A stretch of DNA of 64,000 nt from Alphaproteobacteria bacterium (GTDB lineage: Bacteria; Pseudomonadota; Alphaproteobacteria; Micropepsales; Micropepsaceae). The position numbers and the translations under genes were made by a program. The notes below the pieces were generated by a model. The model made no database searches. It saw only the letters and a program-made list of their open reading frames with translations, and had not been told where the DNA came from. Below are positions 44,391-52,805 of this stretch, piece by piece. The DNA lies in contig CANJBZ010000003.1 in the NCBI GenBank assembly GCA_947473475.1, forward strand, positions 120,542 through 184,541, written 5' to 3'. The number at the start of each line of letters is the position of its first letter. The stretch's first letter is position 1.

Positions 44391-46162
44391 CACACCAGCA
44401 TCTTTCCTTCTTCGGACACTTCGGGCTCGTCGTCGCCGTCCGAAAGGATCATCTCGTCATGGGCCGCGCCCGACGGGATCATGGGATAGCAATTCTCGTG
44501 CGGATCGACGCGCACATCGAACAGCACGGGCCGCTTTACCTCGATCATTTCCTTGATCTTGGCGTCCAGTTCATCGGGCGTTTCCGCGCGCAAACCTACA
44601 GCGCCATAGGCCTCCGCCAATTTCACGAAATCGGGCAGCGCCTCGGAATAGGAATGCGAATAGCGTGCCCCATGCAGCAATTGCTGCCACTGGCGCACCA
44701 TGCCCATATACTCATTGTTCAGGATGAAAATCTTGATCGGCAGATCGTACTGCACCGCCGTCGACATCTCCTGCATGGTCATCTGCACGCTCGCCTCACC
44801 GGCGATGTCGATGACCAGCGCATCGGGATGCGCCATCTGCACGCCGACCGCTGCAGGCAGTCCGTAGCCCATCGTGCCGAGCCCGCCGGAGGTCATCCAA
44901 CGGTTCGGCTCGTCGAATTTAAACCGCTGCATCGCCCACATCTGATGCTGGCCGACTTCGGTCGTGATGTAGGTTTCCCGCCCACGCGTCAGCGCATACA
45001 ACCGATCGATCGCGTGCTGCGGCTTGATAACCTTCGTCGAGTTCTTGAACGACAGCGAATTCTTGCCCCGCCACTGCTCGATTTGCGCCCACCACTGCGG
45101 CAGCGCCGGGTCGGGGACAAGCTTTTCCTCTTTCCAGATGCGCAGCATGGCGCGTAACGCACGGCCTGCGTCCGCGATGATCGGCAGATCGACGCGAATG
45201 TTCTTGTTGATCTGCGAAGGATCGATATCGAGGTGAATCTTCTTCGACCCCGGCGAGAACGCATCCACGCGCCCCGTCACGCGGTCATCGAAGCGCGAAC
45301 CCAGCGCAACCAACAGATCGCAGCGATTGGCGGCGAGATTGGCTTCATACGTGCCGTGCATCCCGATGGGGCCCAGCCACTGCGGATCGGAGGCCGGAAA
45401 CGCACCCAGCCCCATCAGCGTCGAGGTGACCGGAAAGCCCGTCAGCTTGGCGAGTTCGCGCAGCAGCATGCTGGCGCCCGGCCCCGAATTGATGATGCCG
45501 CCGCCGGTATAGAACACCGGCCGTTTCGCCGCGGCCATCATGCGCACGGCCTGCCGGATCGTCTCGTCTTCGGCATCCACGCGCGGCCGGTAGGTGCGGT
45601 GATGCACCTTTTCGGGTCCGATATAGGTGGCCTTCTTGAATTGCACGTCCTTGGGAATGTCGACCACCACTGGACCCGGACGGCCCGAGGTTGCGACCTC
45701 AAAGGCTTCGTGCAGCACGCGCGCTAAATCATTGACGTCGCGCACCAGCCAATTGTGCTTGGTGCAGGGGCGGGTGATGCCGACAGTGTCGCATTCCTGA
45801 AATGCATCGTTGCCGATGAGATGCGTCGCCACCTGCCCGGTGATGACCACCAGCGGGATGGAATCCATCAGCGCATCGGTCAGCCCGGTGACGGCATTGG
45901 TCGCGCCCGGTCCGCTCGTCACCAGCACCACGCCCGGCTTACCGGTCGAACGCGCATAGCCCTCGGCGGCATGAACCGCACCCTGCTCGTGCCGGACAAG
46001 GACATGCACAAGCTCATTGTCCTGAAACAGCGCGTCGTAGATCGGCAACACCGCGCCGCCGGGATAGCCGAAAATGTGCTTCACGCCCTGATCCTTCAGC
46101 GCGCGGACCACCATCTCCGAGCCGGTCATTTCCATGCCGTCCGCCATATTCTGCTTATTCAT
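44390..46162 (-). CDS. ilvI: Acetolactate synthase large (catalytic) subunit
   Basis: 590 residues of the thiamine-diphosphate enzyme family. VKHIFGYPGGAVLPIYDAL with the catalytic glutamate in LVRHEQGAVHAAEGYAR; FAD-binding middle domain (GRVDAFSPGSKKIHLDID); and the TPP/Mg motif VIDIAGEASVQM, then ILNNEYMGMVRQWQ. It condenses pyruvate to acetolactate, the first shared step for valine and leucine. Expression is probably controlled by the leader peptide and hairpin upstream. Equivalent to ilvB in other naming. Confidence 0.95.
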   Translation of the reverse strand: MNKQNMADGMEMTGSEMVVRALKDQGVKHIFGYPGGAVLPIYDALFQDNELVHVLVRHEQGAVHAAEGYARSTGKPGVVLVTSGPGATNAVTGLTDALMDSIPLVVITGQVATHLIGNDAFQECDTVGITRPCTKHNWLVRDVNDLARVLHEAFEVATSGRPGPVVVDIPKDVQFKKATYIGPEKVHHRTYRPRVDAEDETIRQAVRMMAAAKRPVFYTGGGIINSGPGASMLLRELAKLTGFPVTSTLMGLGAFPASDPQWLGPIGMHGTYEANLAANRCDLLVALGSRFDDRVTGRVDAFSPGSKKIHLDIDPSQINKNIRVDLPIIADAGRALRAMLRIWKEEKLVPDPALPQWWAQIEQWRGKNSLSFKNSTKVIKPQHAIDRLYALTRGRETYITTEVGQHQMWAMQRFKFDEPNRWMTSGGLGTMGYGLPAAVGVQMAHPDALVIDIAGEASVQMTMQEMSTAVQYDLPIKIFILNNEYMGMVRQWQQLLHGARYSHSYSEALPDFVKLAEAYGAVGLRAETPDELDAKIKEMIEVKRPVLFDVRVDPHENCYPMIPSGAAHDEMILSDGDDEPEVSEEGKMLV

Positions 46163-46219
46163 GCCGCCCTCCGGAGGCGCGCGGTTACCAAACGAACCAA
46201 CGCATTAAGACTCAAACGA

Positions 46220-46239
46220 AAGGGGCGTTGCCGCCCCTT
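46220..46239 (-). terminator. Attenuator-like hairpin in the ilvI leader
   Basis: AAGGGGCG, loop GCAA, CGCCCCTT on the minus strand, followed by TCGTTTG; an 8-bp GC-rich stem 28 bases after the leader-peptide stop and 57 before ilvI. It could equally be a miaA terminator, but the preceding leader peptide argues for attenuation. Confidence 0.55.
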
Positions 46240-46266
46240 CAAGTACGCCGCGTCCAGGACAAGAAG

Positions 46267-46314
46267 CTAATCGCTTCGCCCGAACCGCAGCTTGATTACT
46301 ACGAGGAGACGCAT
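46267..46314 (-). CDS. ilv operon leader peptide
   Basis: A 15-codon ORF encoding MRLLVVIKLRFGRSD. Six of residues 3-9 are Leu, Leu, Val, Val, Ile and Leu, exactly the regulatory amino acids for acetolactate synthase. CAGG lies about five bases ahead of the ATG. The ORF sits between a plausible promoter (TTGACG near 46371, TAAAGT near 46347) and the hairpin at 46220-46239. When charged branched-chain tRNAs are scarce the ribosome should stall on these codons and prevent the hairpin. It is too short for usual gene calling. Confidence 0.65.
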   Translation of the reverse strand: MRLLVVIKLRFGRSD

Positions 46315-46393
46315 TCCGACCTGCCATCGCTGAACCAAATGCACTTTAGGGTGCGATGCAGCAGACCGTCAAGCAATTTCGCAAAAAATACCA

Positions 46394-47305
46394 TCACATT
46401 GTTGTAATAAAATTGCTTAGATTGCCATTTTCTAGCCATATCCAATCAGACATCCGATTTCGGAACCATGTCGATTGCCGTTTTACATACTGCCGGGTGG
46501 CCAATTGGGCAGCCTCTATCGCTTCGTCCAAGGACGTCTCGCCACGGAGATACCGCCAGAGCTGAGGCACACCTAGGGCATGCGCAGCGGGTAGGTCTGG
46601 CTGCAAGCTCATAAGTGCGCGCGCTTCCTCGACGGCGCCATTGTTCACCATTTCGCGAAAGCGCCGGTCTGTCCGTTCCACCAGAACGTCGCGCGGTGGC
46701 GACAGGACAAACCGCGCGACGCGCAGCCCGGCCAAAATGGGCTCGCCGCTCATGTGATGCCATTGCGACAAAGGCCGCCTCGTCGCCTCAACCACATCCA
46801 TGGCCCGGAGCAGGCGCTGCGTGTCGGAGATGCGGAGCTTGCCGGCGGTTGGCGGATCGCGCTGTTGCAGTTCGGCGAAAAACGCGTCGCGGCCCATTTC
46901 GTCGAACCGGCGGCGCGTCGCCTCGCGCACGCCGGAGGGTATCGCCGGAATAGGGGATAGGCCCTTGGTCAGCACGTCGAAATAAAGTCCCGTTCCGCCC
47001 GCAAAGATGGGAATACGCCCGGCGTTCCGCGCCTCAGCCAGAGCGGCCGCTGCTTCCTCCTGATACCGCCCAACGGAATAGCGTTCCTGCGCGCTGACAT
47101 GGCCGTAGAGGCGGTGCGGCACGCGCGCCTCATCCGCCGCGGACGGACGGGCCGTCAGCACGGAAAGCTCGGCATAGACCTGCATCGAGTCCGCATTCAC
47201 AATCGTGCCGCCGATATGTTCGGCCAAAGCGAGGGCGGCGGCTGACTTGCCGCTGGCGGTCGGTCCTGCAATAAGCACAGCGTCCATGGACATGGCTTTA
47301 CGCAT
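46394..47305 (-). CDS. miaA: tRNA dimethylallyltransferase
   Basis: 303 residues from ATG 47305. The P-loop is AVLIAGPTASGKSAAAL, followed by NADSMQVYAELSVLTARPS, the VPHRLYGHV segment and GGTGLYFDVLTKGL, all MiaA signatures. The tail has RNRMSDWIWLENG. It adds a dimethylallyl group to A37 of tRNAs reading UNN codons. It diverges from serB with about 30 bases between starts. The loss of i6A affects attenuation at leader peptides in enterobacteria, so its place just upstream of ilvI is notable but may be coincidence. Confidence 0.94.
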   Translation of the reverse strand: MRKAMSMDAVLIAGPTASGKSAAALALAEHIGGTIVNADSMQVYAELSVLTARPSAADEARVPHRLYGHVSAQERYSVGRYQEEAAAALAEARNAGRIPIFAGGTGLYFDVLTKGLSPIPAIPSGVREATRRRFDEMGRDAFFAELQQRDPPTAGKLRISDTQRLLRAMDVVEATRRPLSQWHHMSGEPILAGLRVARFVLSPPRDVLVERTDRRFREMVNNGAVEEARALMSLQPDLPAAHALGVPQLWRYLRGETSLDEAIEAAQLATRQYVKRQSTWFRNRMSDWIWLENGNLSNFITTM

Positions 47306-47335
47306 AAGATCTCGCCCGGAAAGGCGCAATTCTCC

Positions 47336-48235
47336 TTGTCGTATCCCCACATACTGAACGTCATTGCCGGGCCGCACCCCATTGCGGAGGACGCAGCCCA
47401 ATTGATCGCCAAAGCGGCGGGCAGCGCCGCCACGGCCGGTCCGCTCGATTGGCTGCGCCCGGCCCATGCTTTCGACGTCCCGTTCGACGGGGAACCCGAT
47501 GCCGTGCGCGCCGCCTTGCGCGAGACGCTTGAGGACGACTGGCTGCTGGATTGCAACATCGTGGCAAGCGCCAGCCGGCGTAAGAAGCTGCTTATCGCCG
47601 ATATGGATTCCACCATCATCGGCTGTGAGTGTATCGACGAGTTGGCAGACATGGCGGGTATCAAGCCCAAGGTTGCCGCCATCACCGAACGCGCCATGCG
47701 CGGCGAATTGGATTTTCCAAGCGCCCTGCGCGAGCGGGTCGGCCTGCTGAAGGGGCTTCACTTGGAAGCGGTAGCGCGCGTTTATGCGGAGCGCGTGCGT
47801 CTGAACAAAGGCGCGAAAGCGTTGACCGCAACCATGCGGGCCAATGGCGCGCGCACCTTGCTGGTATCGGGCGGCTTCACCTATTTCACCTCGCGCGTCG
47901 CGGCAGATGCGGGGTTCGAGGAAAATCAGGGCAACAGCCTGCTCGACGATGGCTCGGTGCTATTGGGTCAGGTCGGCGAACCCATTCTCGGCCGCGAGGC
48001 AAAATTGCAAGCGCTGGAAGAGGCGGTGGCGCGCTTCGGCCTATCGCTCGTAGAGACGCTTGCCGTGGGCGATGGCGCCAACGATCTCGACATGATCAAG
48101 CAGGCCGGCCTTGGCGTCGCGTATCACGCAAAGCCGGTGGTCGCGGCAGCGGCGGGCGTCAGCATTGCCCATGGCGATTTGACGGCGCTCCTCTACTTGC
48201 AAGGCTATCGGGCGGCTGAAATCATCCGTCCATGA
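47336..48235 (+). CDS. serB: Phosphoserine phosphatase SerB
   Basis: 299 residues. The HAD motif I is LLIADMDSTIIGCECIDELA with nucleophile Asp89 and acid Asp91; motif II is LLVSGGFTYFT; motifs III/IV are AVGDGANDLDMIKQAGLGVAY. An N-terminal ACT-like region precedes it. It dephosphorylates L-phosphoserine to serine. The start is a TTG at 47336; GGAAAGG is about ten bases upstream. The stop overlaps the start of the GNAT gene (ATGA). Confidence 0.94.
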   Translation: MSYPHILNVIAGPHPIAEDAAQLIAKAAGSAATAGPLDWLRPAHAFDVPFDGEPDAVRAALRETLEDDWLLDCNIVASASRRKKLLIADMDSTIIGCECIDELADMAGIKPKVAAITERAMRGELDFPSALRERVGLLKGLHLEAVARVYAERVRLNKGAKALTATMRANGARTLLVSGGFTYFTSRVAADAGFEENQGNSLLDDGSVLLGQVGEPILGREAKLQALEEAVARFGLSLVETLAVGDGANDLDMIKQAGLGVAYHAKPVVAAAAGVSIAHGDLTALLYLQGYRAAEIIRP

Positions 48236-48705
48236 CGGACGGTTTCCTGATCCGGCGCTGGCGCGAAACCGACACCGAGGAATTGGCCGGCGTTTTTCGC
48301 CGCAGCGTGCGCGAGGTCGCATCGCGCGATTACCGTCCGGCGCAGATCGAAGCGTGGGCCGCCGCACCGGGGGAAACATCCACCTGGAACGACCGCATGC
48401 GCAACCGTGTCGTGTTCGTCGCCGAGCACGAAACGCGCCTGATCGGCTTCATTCAATATGAGCCGCCGGACCACATCGACATGACCTATGTGCATCCGGA
48501 TTGGCAGCGGCGCGGCGTCGCAAGCCAATTATTGGCCGCACTGGAAACAGAGGCACGCCAAGGCGATGTTCGGGTTTTAAATGTCGAAGCCAGCATCACC
48601 TCGCGCCCGTTCTTCCAGGCACACGGCTACGAAGTGCTGACGCCGCAGATTGTTACCGCCCGCGGCCAGGACTTCCTGAATTACCGGATGTCGAAGAAGC
48701 TTTAG
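48232..48705 (+). CDS. GNAT family N-acetyltransferase
   Basis: 157 residues. The acetyl-CoA site is visible as MTYVHPDWQRRGVASQLLAALE (the R/Q-x-x-G-x-G/A loop), with the preceding strand FVAEHETRLIGFIQYE and a C-terminal FFQAHGYEVLTPQ. The acceptor cannot be deduced. It overlaps serB by four bases and is therefore co-transcribed with it. Confidence 0.87.
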   Translation: MTDGFLIRRWRETDTEELAGVFRRSVREVASRDYRPAQIEAWAAAPGETSTWNDRMRNRVVFVAEHETRLIGFIQYEPPDHIDMTYVHPDWQRRGVASQLLAALETEARQGDVRVLNVEASITSRPFFQAHGYEVLTPQIVTARGQDFLNYRMSKKL

Positions 48706-48746
48706 CGCCGGTGTCGAAAAAGTTTTCTCGCGGGGATCAAAGTAAG

Positions 48747-48868
48747 AAGGGGAACCACAAAGAGCACAAAGAAGACACGAAGTTCACAAAGAAAAAACTG
48801 GCGCGCTAGGCGCGCCATAATGCTTCGTGTCCTTTGTGTCTCTTAGTGTCCTTTGTGGTTCCCCTTTT
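48747..48868. repeat. Inverted repeat element (GGAACCACAAAG type)
   Basis: GGGGAACCACAAAG at the left is mirrored by CTTTGTGGTTCCCC at the right, with further ACACAAAG/CTTTGTGT pairs. The centre is GGCGCGC TAG GCGCGCC. The element fills the gap between the convergent GNAT and degP genes and ends in TTTTT, so it could terminate both. Confidence 0.75.
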
Positions 48869-48890
48869 TCTCCGTGAGTCAGCAAGCAAT

Positions 48891-50447
48891 TTACGGTATC
48901 CGCACGCCGATAAACGTCAGCTCGCCGCCGCGGCTGACTTGCAGCAGCACCACCTTGTGGCCGGCCTTGCGTTCGGCGTCGAGTTTCGCCGTCACGTCGT
49001 CCGGTGAGGTTACCCTCTGTTGCGCAACTTCGGTGATGACGTCGCCGGCGCGGATGTTCTTTTGCCCCGCCGGGCTGTCGGCATCGACATCGGTGACGAC
49101 AACGCCATCGACCTTGGGATCCAGACGGAACCGCCTGCGCGCGTCGGGTGAGACGGGCGCCAGTGACATGCCGAGATTGAGCGCGGAAACCTGCTTGGCG
49201 GGCGCGCCCTTCGGGGCCGCCTTTTCAGCGCTCGCAACTTTTTCGTCTTCGGTGAGCTTCTGGACAGTAACGGAAACATTGCGCCGCGCGCCTTTGCGCA
49301 GGACCTCCATCGGCACAGTCTTGCCGACCTGCGTCTCGGCCACCATGCGCGGCAGAGCGCGATTGTCATTCACGGGCTTGCCGTCGAAGGTGAGCACAAC
49401 GTCGCCGTTCTGAACCCCGCCCTTCGCCGCGGGACCGCCGTCGGTCATCCCGGCAATCAGCGCGCCGCGCGGACGCTCCATGCCCATGCTCTCGGCGATC
49501 TCCTGCGAGACTTCTTGAATACGCACACCGAGCCAGCCGCGCACCAGCTTGCCGCTGCGAAGCTGGTTCAGAACGACCTTCGCGGCGTTGGCCGGGATGG
49601 AAAAGCCGATGCCGACCGAACCACCCGTCGGCGAATAGATCGCCGAGTTGATGCCGATCACGTCGCCATCCATGTTGAACAGCGGGCCGCCGGAATTGCC
49701 ACGATTGATCGGAGCGTCGGTCTGAATGAAGTCGTCATACGGACCGGAATTGATGTCGCGGTTGCGGGCCGAAACAATACCCGTCGTCACGGTGCCGCCC
49801 AGACCGAACGGATCGCCGATCGCCATCACCAGATCGCCCACCCGCGCCTTGTCCGAATCGCCGAACTTGGCGACCGCGAGCGGCTGTTTGGAATTGACCT
49901 TCAAAAGCGCCAGATCGGTTTTGTCGTCGCGTCCCACCAGCGTCGCCGGCAGCGATGTCGTATCGTTCAGGATGACCGTGATCTCATCGGCGCCTTCGAT
50001 GACGTGGTTGTTCGTCACGATGTAGCCGGCGGGATCGATGATGAAGCCCGAGCCGAGCGATTGCACGCGGCGCGGGCGGTTTCCGCGCTCCATGAAATCC
50101 TTGAAGAAGTCGTCGAGGGGCGAGCCGGGTTGCGCCTGCGGACCTTGCGCGGCGGGCGGCGCGTCGGTCGGACGGCGGCGAAGCGTCTGCGATGTCGAGA
50201 TATTCACCACCATCGGCAGCAGCCGTTCGGCCAGATCGGCAAATCCTTGCGGACGCGCGGCGAGGGCTGGCGATACGGCCACGCCCGGCCTCGCGGCTGG
50301 GGCCGTATTGGCCGGAGCGGCCGCGGCCTTCGTAACGGGAGCCGGAGCCGCGGCCGCGCCCAGCGCATCGGCGCCAATAACAGCCGACGCAAGCGCAAGC
50401 ACGGAAGCAAAGCCCGCCGAGCGGGCGACGAAAACAGCCTTAAACAT
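48891..50447 (-). CDS. degP: Do/DegP family periplasmic serine protease
   Basis: 518 residues from ATG 50447, with AGAGGA upstream. A signal segment (AGFASVLALASAVIGADAL) precedes the trypsin-like domain: catalytic His in YIVTNNHVIEGAD, Asp in DKTDLALLKV, Ser in INRGNSGGPLFN. Two PDZ domains follow (GWLGVRIQEVSQEIAE; MSLAPVSPDARRRF). DegP refolds or degrades damaged envelope proteins. It lies behind hflK-hflC in the same direction but has its own upstream region with a direct repeat. Confidence 0.93.
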   Translation of the reverse strand: MFKAVFVARSAGFASVLALASAVIGADALGAAAAPAPVTKAAAAPANTAPAARPGVAVSPALAARPQGFADLAERLLPMVVNISTSQTLRRRPTDAPPAAQGPQAQPGSPLDDFFKDFMERGNRPRRVQSLGSGFIIDPAGYIVTNNHVIEGADEITVILNDTTSLPATLVGRDDKTDLALLKVNSKQPLAVAKFGDSDKARVGDLVMAIGDPFGLGGTVTTGIVSARNRDINSGPYDDFIQTDAPINRGNSGGPLFNMDGDVIGINSAIYSPTGGSVGIGFSIPANAAKVVLNQLRSGKLVRGWLGVRIQEVSQEIAESMGMERPRGALIAGMTDGGPAAKGGVQNGDVVLTFDGKPVNDNRALPRMVAETQVGKTVPMEVLRKGARRNVSVTVQKLTEDEKVASAEKAAPKGAPAKQVSALNLGMSLAPVSPDARRRFRLDPKVDGVVVTDVDADSPAGQKNIRAGDVITEVAQQRVTSPDDVTAKLDAERKAGHKVVLLQVSRGGELTFIGVRIP

Positions 50448-50476
50448 GGGCCAGTCCTCTAGTCGGTAAGCCAAGT

Positions 50477-50505
50477 ATCATACGTACGAGGCGATCATTA
50501 CGTAC
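50477..50505 (-). promoter_or_regulatory. Tandem direct repeat upstream of degP
   Basis: On the minus strand GTACGTAATGAT and GTACGTATGAT occur in the same direction, 17-18 bases apart and 30-58 bases before the degP ATG. Direct repeats at this spacing often bind response regulators of the OmpR/CpxR type. Site identity is not established. Confidence 0.35.
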
Positions 50506-50616
50506 CAATCTAGCCGCTGTTGAGGCGAAGCACGGACGAATGCCGTTCATTTTCCGTTGATCGGTCCCGGACAGGCAGCTTTCCGCGAGCATCATGCTCT
50601 GGCACGCGCGCCACGG

Positions 50617-50645
50617 CAAGCGGGCCGGATGAACCGGCCCGCTTG
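50617..50645. terminator. Terminator-like hairpin after hflC
   Basis: CAAGCGGGCCGG and CCGGCCCGCTTG form a perfect 12-bp stem with a 5-base loop, 25 bases past the hflC stop. Confidence 0.65.
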
Positions 50646-50669
50646 TTCGTAACACCCTGACGTCTGGGT

Positions 50670-51545
50670 TCAGCGCCGGGTGGCGCCCTGGCTGAAGTAG
50701 CGGAAGAACTCGCTGTCGGGCGACAGAATCGCCGTCGTGTTCTCGCCTTTCATAGCGGCCTCATAAGAAGTCATGGACCGGTAAAAGGCGAAGAAGTCCG
50801 GGTCCTGGCCGAAAGCCTCGGCAAAGATGCGGTTCTTCTCGGCATCGCCCTGGCCGCGCGCAATCTCCCCCTGACGGGTCGCTTCGGCCACGATCACCGT
50901 GGCATCGCGGTCAGCCTTGCTGCGAACTTCCTGCGAAATCTGCTCGCCCTGGGCACGGTACTCGTTGGCCTGGCGCACGCGTTCCTGCTGCATCCGGCGA
51001 TAGATCGCATCGGAGTTTTGCGGCGGCAAGTCGGCACGGCGGATGCGCACATCCACGACTTCAATTCCGAAACTCTTCGTCTGAGCGTTCACGCCGTCAC
51101 GGATGTCGAGCATCAGCTTTGCGCGTTCGCCCGAGAGAACGGCCGCAAAGGTTTGCGACCCAAGAACCCGGCGCACATTGGAGCTGAGAATCGGCTGCAA
51201 ACGCACCTGGGCAACGTTCACGTCCGTCAGCGACTGATAAAAGCGCAAAGGATCGGTGATCTTCCACCGCGCATAGGCGTCCACCATCAAACGCTTCCTA
51301 TCCTGCGCGATCACCTCTTGGGCGGGCAGGTCGAGGTAGAGCACCCTCTTGTCGAGATAGAGCACGTTCTGGAACGGCCAGGGCAATTTCATATGCAGGC
51401 CGGGATCGGTCACTACCCCACGGGGCTCACCCACCTGAAGCACCAGCGCCTGCTGCGTTTGATGAATGGTGTACAGCGAGGAGAGCAATACGATCAGAAG
51501 GACAACGGCCCCTGCGGCGATCGCAATAGTATGATTGCGCTTCAT
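50670..51545 (-). CDS. hflC: Protease modulator HflC
   Basis: 291 residues of the SPFH/band 7 family. One N-terminal membrane helix (AIAAGAVVLLIVLLSSL) is followed by QALVLQVGEPRGVV, the VVDVRIRRADLP motif and an alanine/glutamate-rich coiled coil (EATRQGEIARGQGDAEKNRI). With HflK it forms the large cage around FtsH in the inner membrane and restrains degradation of membrane proteins. Its start overlaps the hflK stop by four bases. Confidence 0.95.
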   Translation of the reverse strand: MKRNHTIAIAAGAVVLLIVLLSSLYTIHQTQQALVLQVGEPRGVVTDPGLHMKLPWPFQNVLYLDKRVLYLDLPAQEVIAQDRKRLMVDAYARWKITDPLRFYQSLTDVNVAQVRLQPILSSNVRRVLGSQTFAAVLSGERAKLMLDIRDGVNAQTKSFGIEVVDVRIRRADLPPQNSDAIYRRMQQERVRQANEYRAQGEQISQEVRSKADRDATVIVAEATRQGEIARGQGDAEKNRIFAEAFGQDPDFFAFYRSMTSYEAAMKGENTTAILSPDSEFFRYFSQGATRR

Positions 51546-52669
51546 TGGCGGGCTCCCCTTGCGTCGGCAACGGGGGCGCCGGGGCGCGGCGCTCCCTGCT
51601 TGAGTTCGGGTAACGGCAGATACGGCACCACGCCGGAGCCGCCCTTATTGTCGACAATGACTTTGTTCATGCCGCTTAAGACGTTGCGCATCGTATCCAG
51701 ATAGATTCGCCGCCGGGTCACGTCGGGGGCTTTTTTGTACTCGTCATAGACGGATTTAAAGCGCGCGGACTCGCCTTGCGCTTCCGCCGTCACCTGCTGC
51801 TTGTAGCCTTCGGCCTGCTGAACGACCCGGGCCGCCTGACCGCGCGCTTCGGGAACGATTTTGTTGGCATAGGCTTCGGCTTCATTCCGCATACGGTCCT
51901 GATCGGTCTGCGCCGCCTGGACGTCGCGATAGGCTTCGATCACCTGTGACGGCGGATCGGCCTTCTGCATCTGCACGCGCGTAATCGTCACGCCCGTGCC
52001 GTACTCGTCGAGGATGCGCTGCATCAGCTCGCCGACTTCGTTCTGCATCCGCTCGCGGTTCTGCGTCAGAATCGGTTCGATCTGGTTCTTGCCGACCACT
52101 TCGCGCATGGCGCTTTCGGCAACAGCCTTGATGGTGCCGTCAAGCTGATTGTCCGGGTTTTGAACATTGAACAGAAAGGACGCGGCGTCCTTGATAACCC
52201 AGAACACCGTGAAGTTGATGTCGACAATGTTCTCATCGCCCGTCAGCATCAGGCTTTCCTCCGGCACGTCGCGCGCGCCTTCGGTGCTGCCCATCCGGTA
52301 GCCGATATTCAGCTGATTCTCGCGGGTGACCGCAGGTGTCTGGACCGCCTCGATTGGCCACGGCAGATGGTAATTGATGCCCGGGGTGGTACGGCCGACA
52401 AATGCGCCGAACCGGGTCACCACGCCCTGCTCATCCGGATCGACGACATAAATGCCGGTCGCGAGCCATACGGCCACCACGATCAGGCCGCCGACCAGGA
52501 CGCCGCCGCCGCCGAAGCCCTTCGGAAGCATCTGCCGAAGCTTTTCCTGGGTGCGCCGTAAGAAGGCTTCCAGGTCTGGGGGCGAGCCACCATTGGAAGG
52601 ACCCGAACCCCACGGGCCGCGTCCTCCCCCGCCGGGCCGGCCACCGCCGGTCTGATTGTTCCAAGGCAT
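51542..52669 (-). CDS. hflK: FtsH protease activity modulator HflK
   Basis: 375 residues from ATG 52669, with AAGGA about seven bases upstream. A glycine/proline-rich cytosolic tail (MPWNNQTGGGRPGGGG...) precedes the membrane helix (VLVGGLIVVAVWLATGIYVV) and the SPFH domain (VDPDEQGVVTRFGAFVGRT), then a coiled coil. Partner of HflC around FtsH. It diverges from mrp; the 136-base gap between them holds a TATATA box and probably both promoters. Confidence 0.95.
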   Translation of the reverse strand: MPWNNQTGGGRPGGGGRGPWGSGPSNGGSPPDLEAFLRRTQEKLRQMLPKGFGGGGVLVGGLIVVAVWLATGIYVVDPDEQGVVTRFGAFVGRTTPGINYHLPWPIEAVQTPAVTRENQLNIGYRMGSTEGARDVPEESLMLTGDENIVDINFTVFWVIKDAASFLFNVQNPDNQLDGTIKAVAESAMREVVGKNQIEPILTQNRERMQNEVGELMQRILDEYGTGVTITRVQMQKADPPSQVIEAYRDVQAAQTDQDRMRNEAEAYANKIVPEARGQAARVVQQAEGYKQQVTAEAQGESARFKSVYDEYKKAPDVTRRRIYLDTMRNVLSGMNKVIVDNKGGSGVVPYLPLPELKQGAPRPGAPVADARGARQ

Positions 52670-52805
52670 ATGAACTTCCTTACCCGGGTTGCGAGCCGTG
52701 CACCCTTTTATAGCGGCGAGATGACCAATGATTGGTTTCGCACAAGCGCACCTATATATGGTCTTCGTCTCAGTCTTCGCAAATACAGAACCCAGCGAGT
52801 GAACC

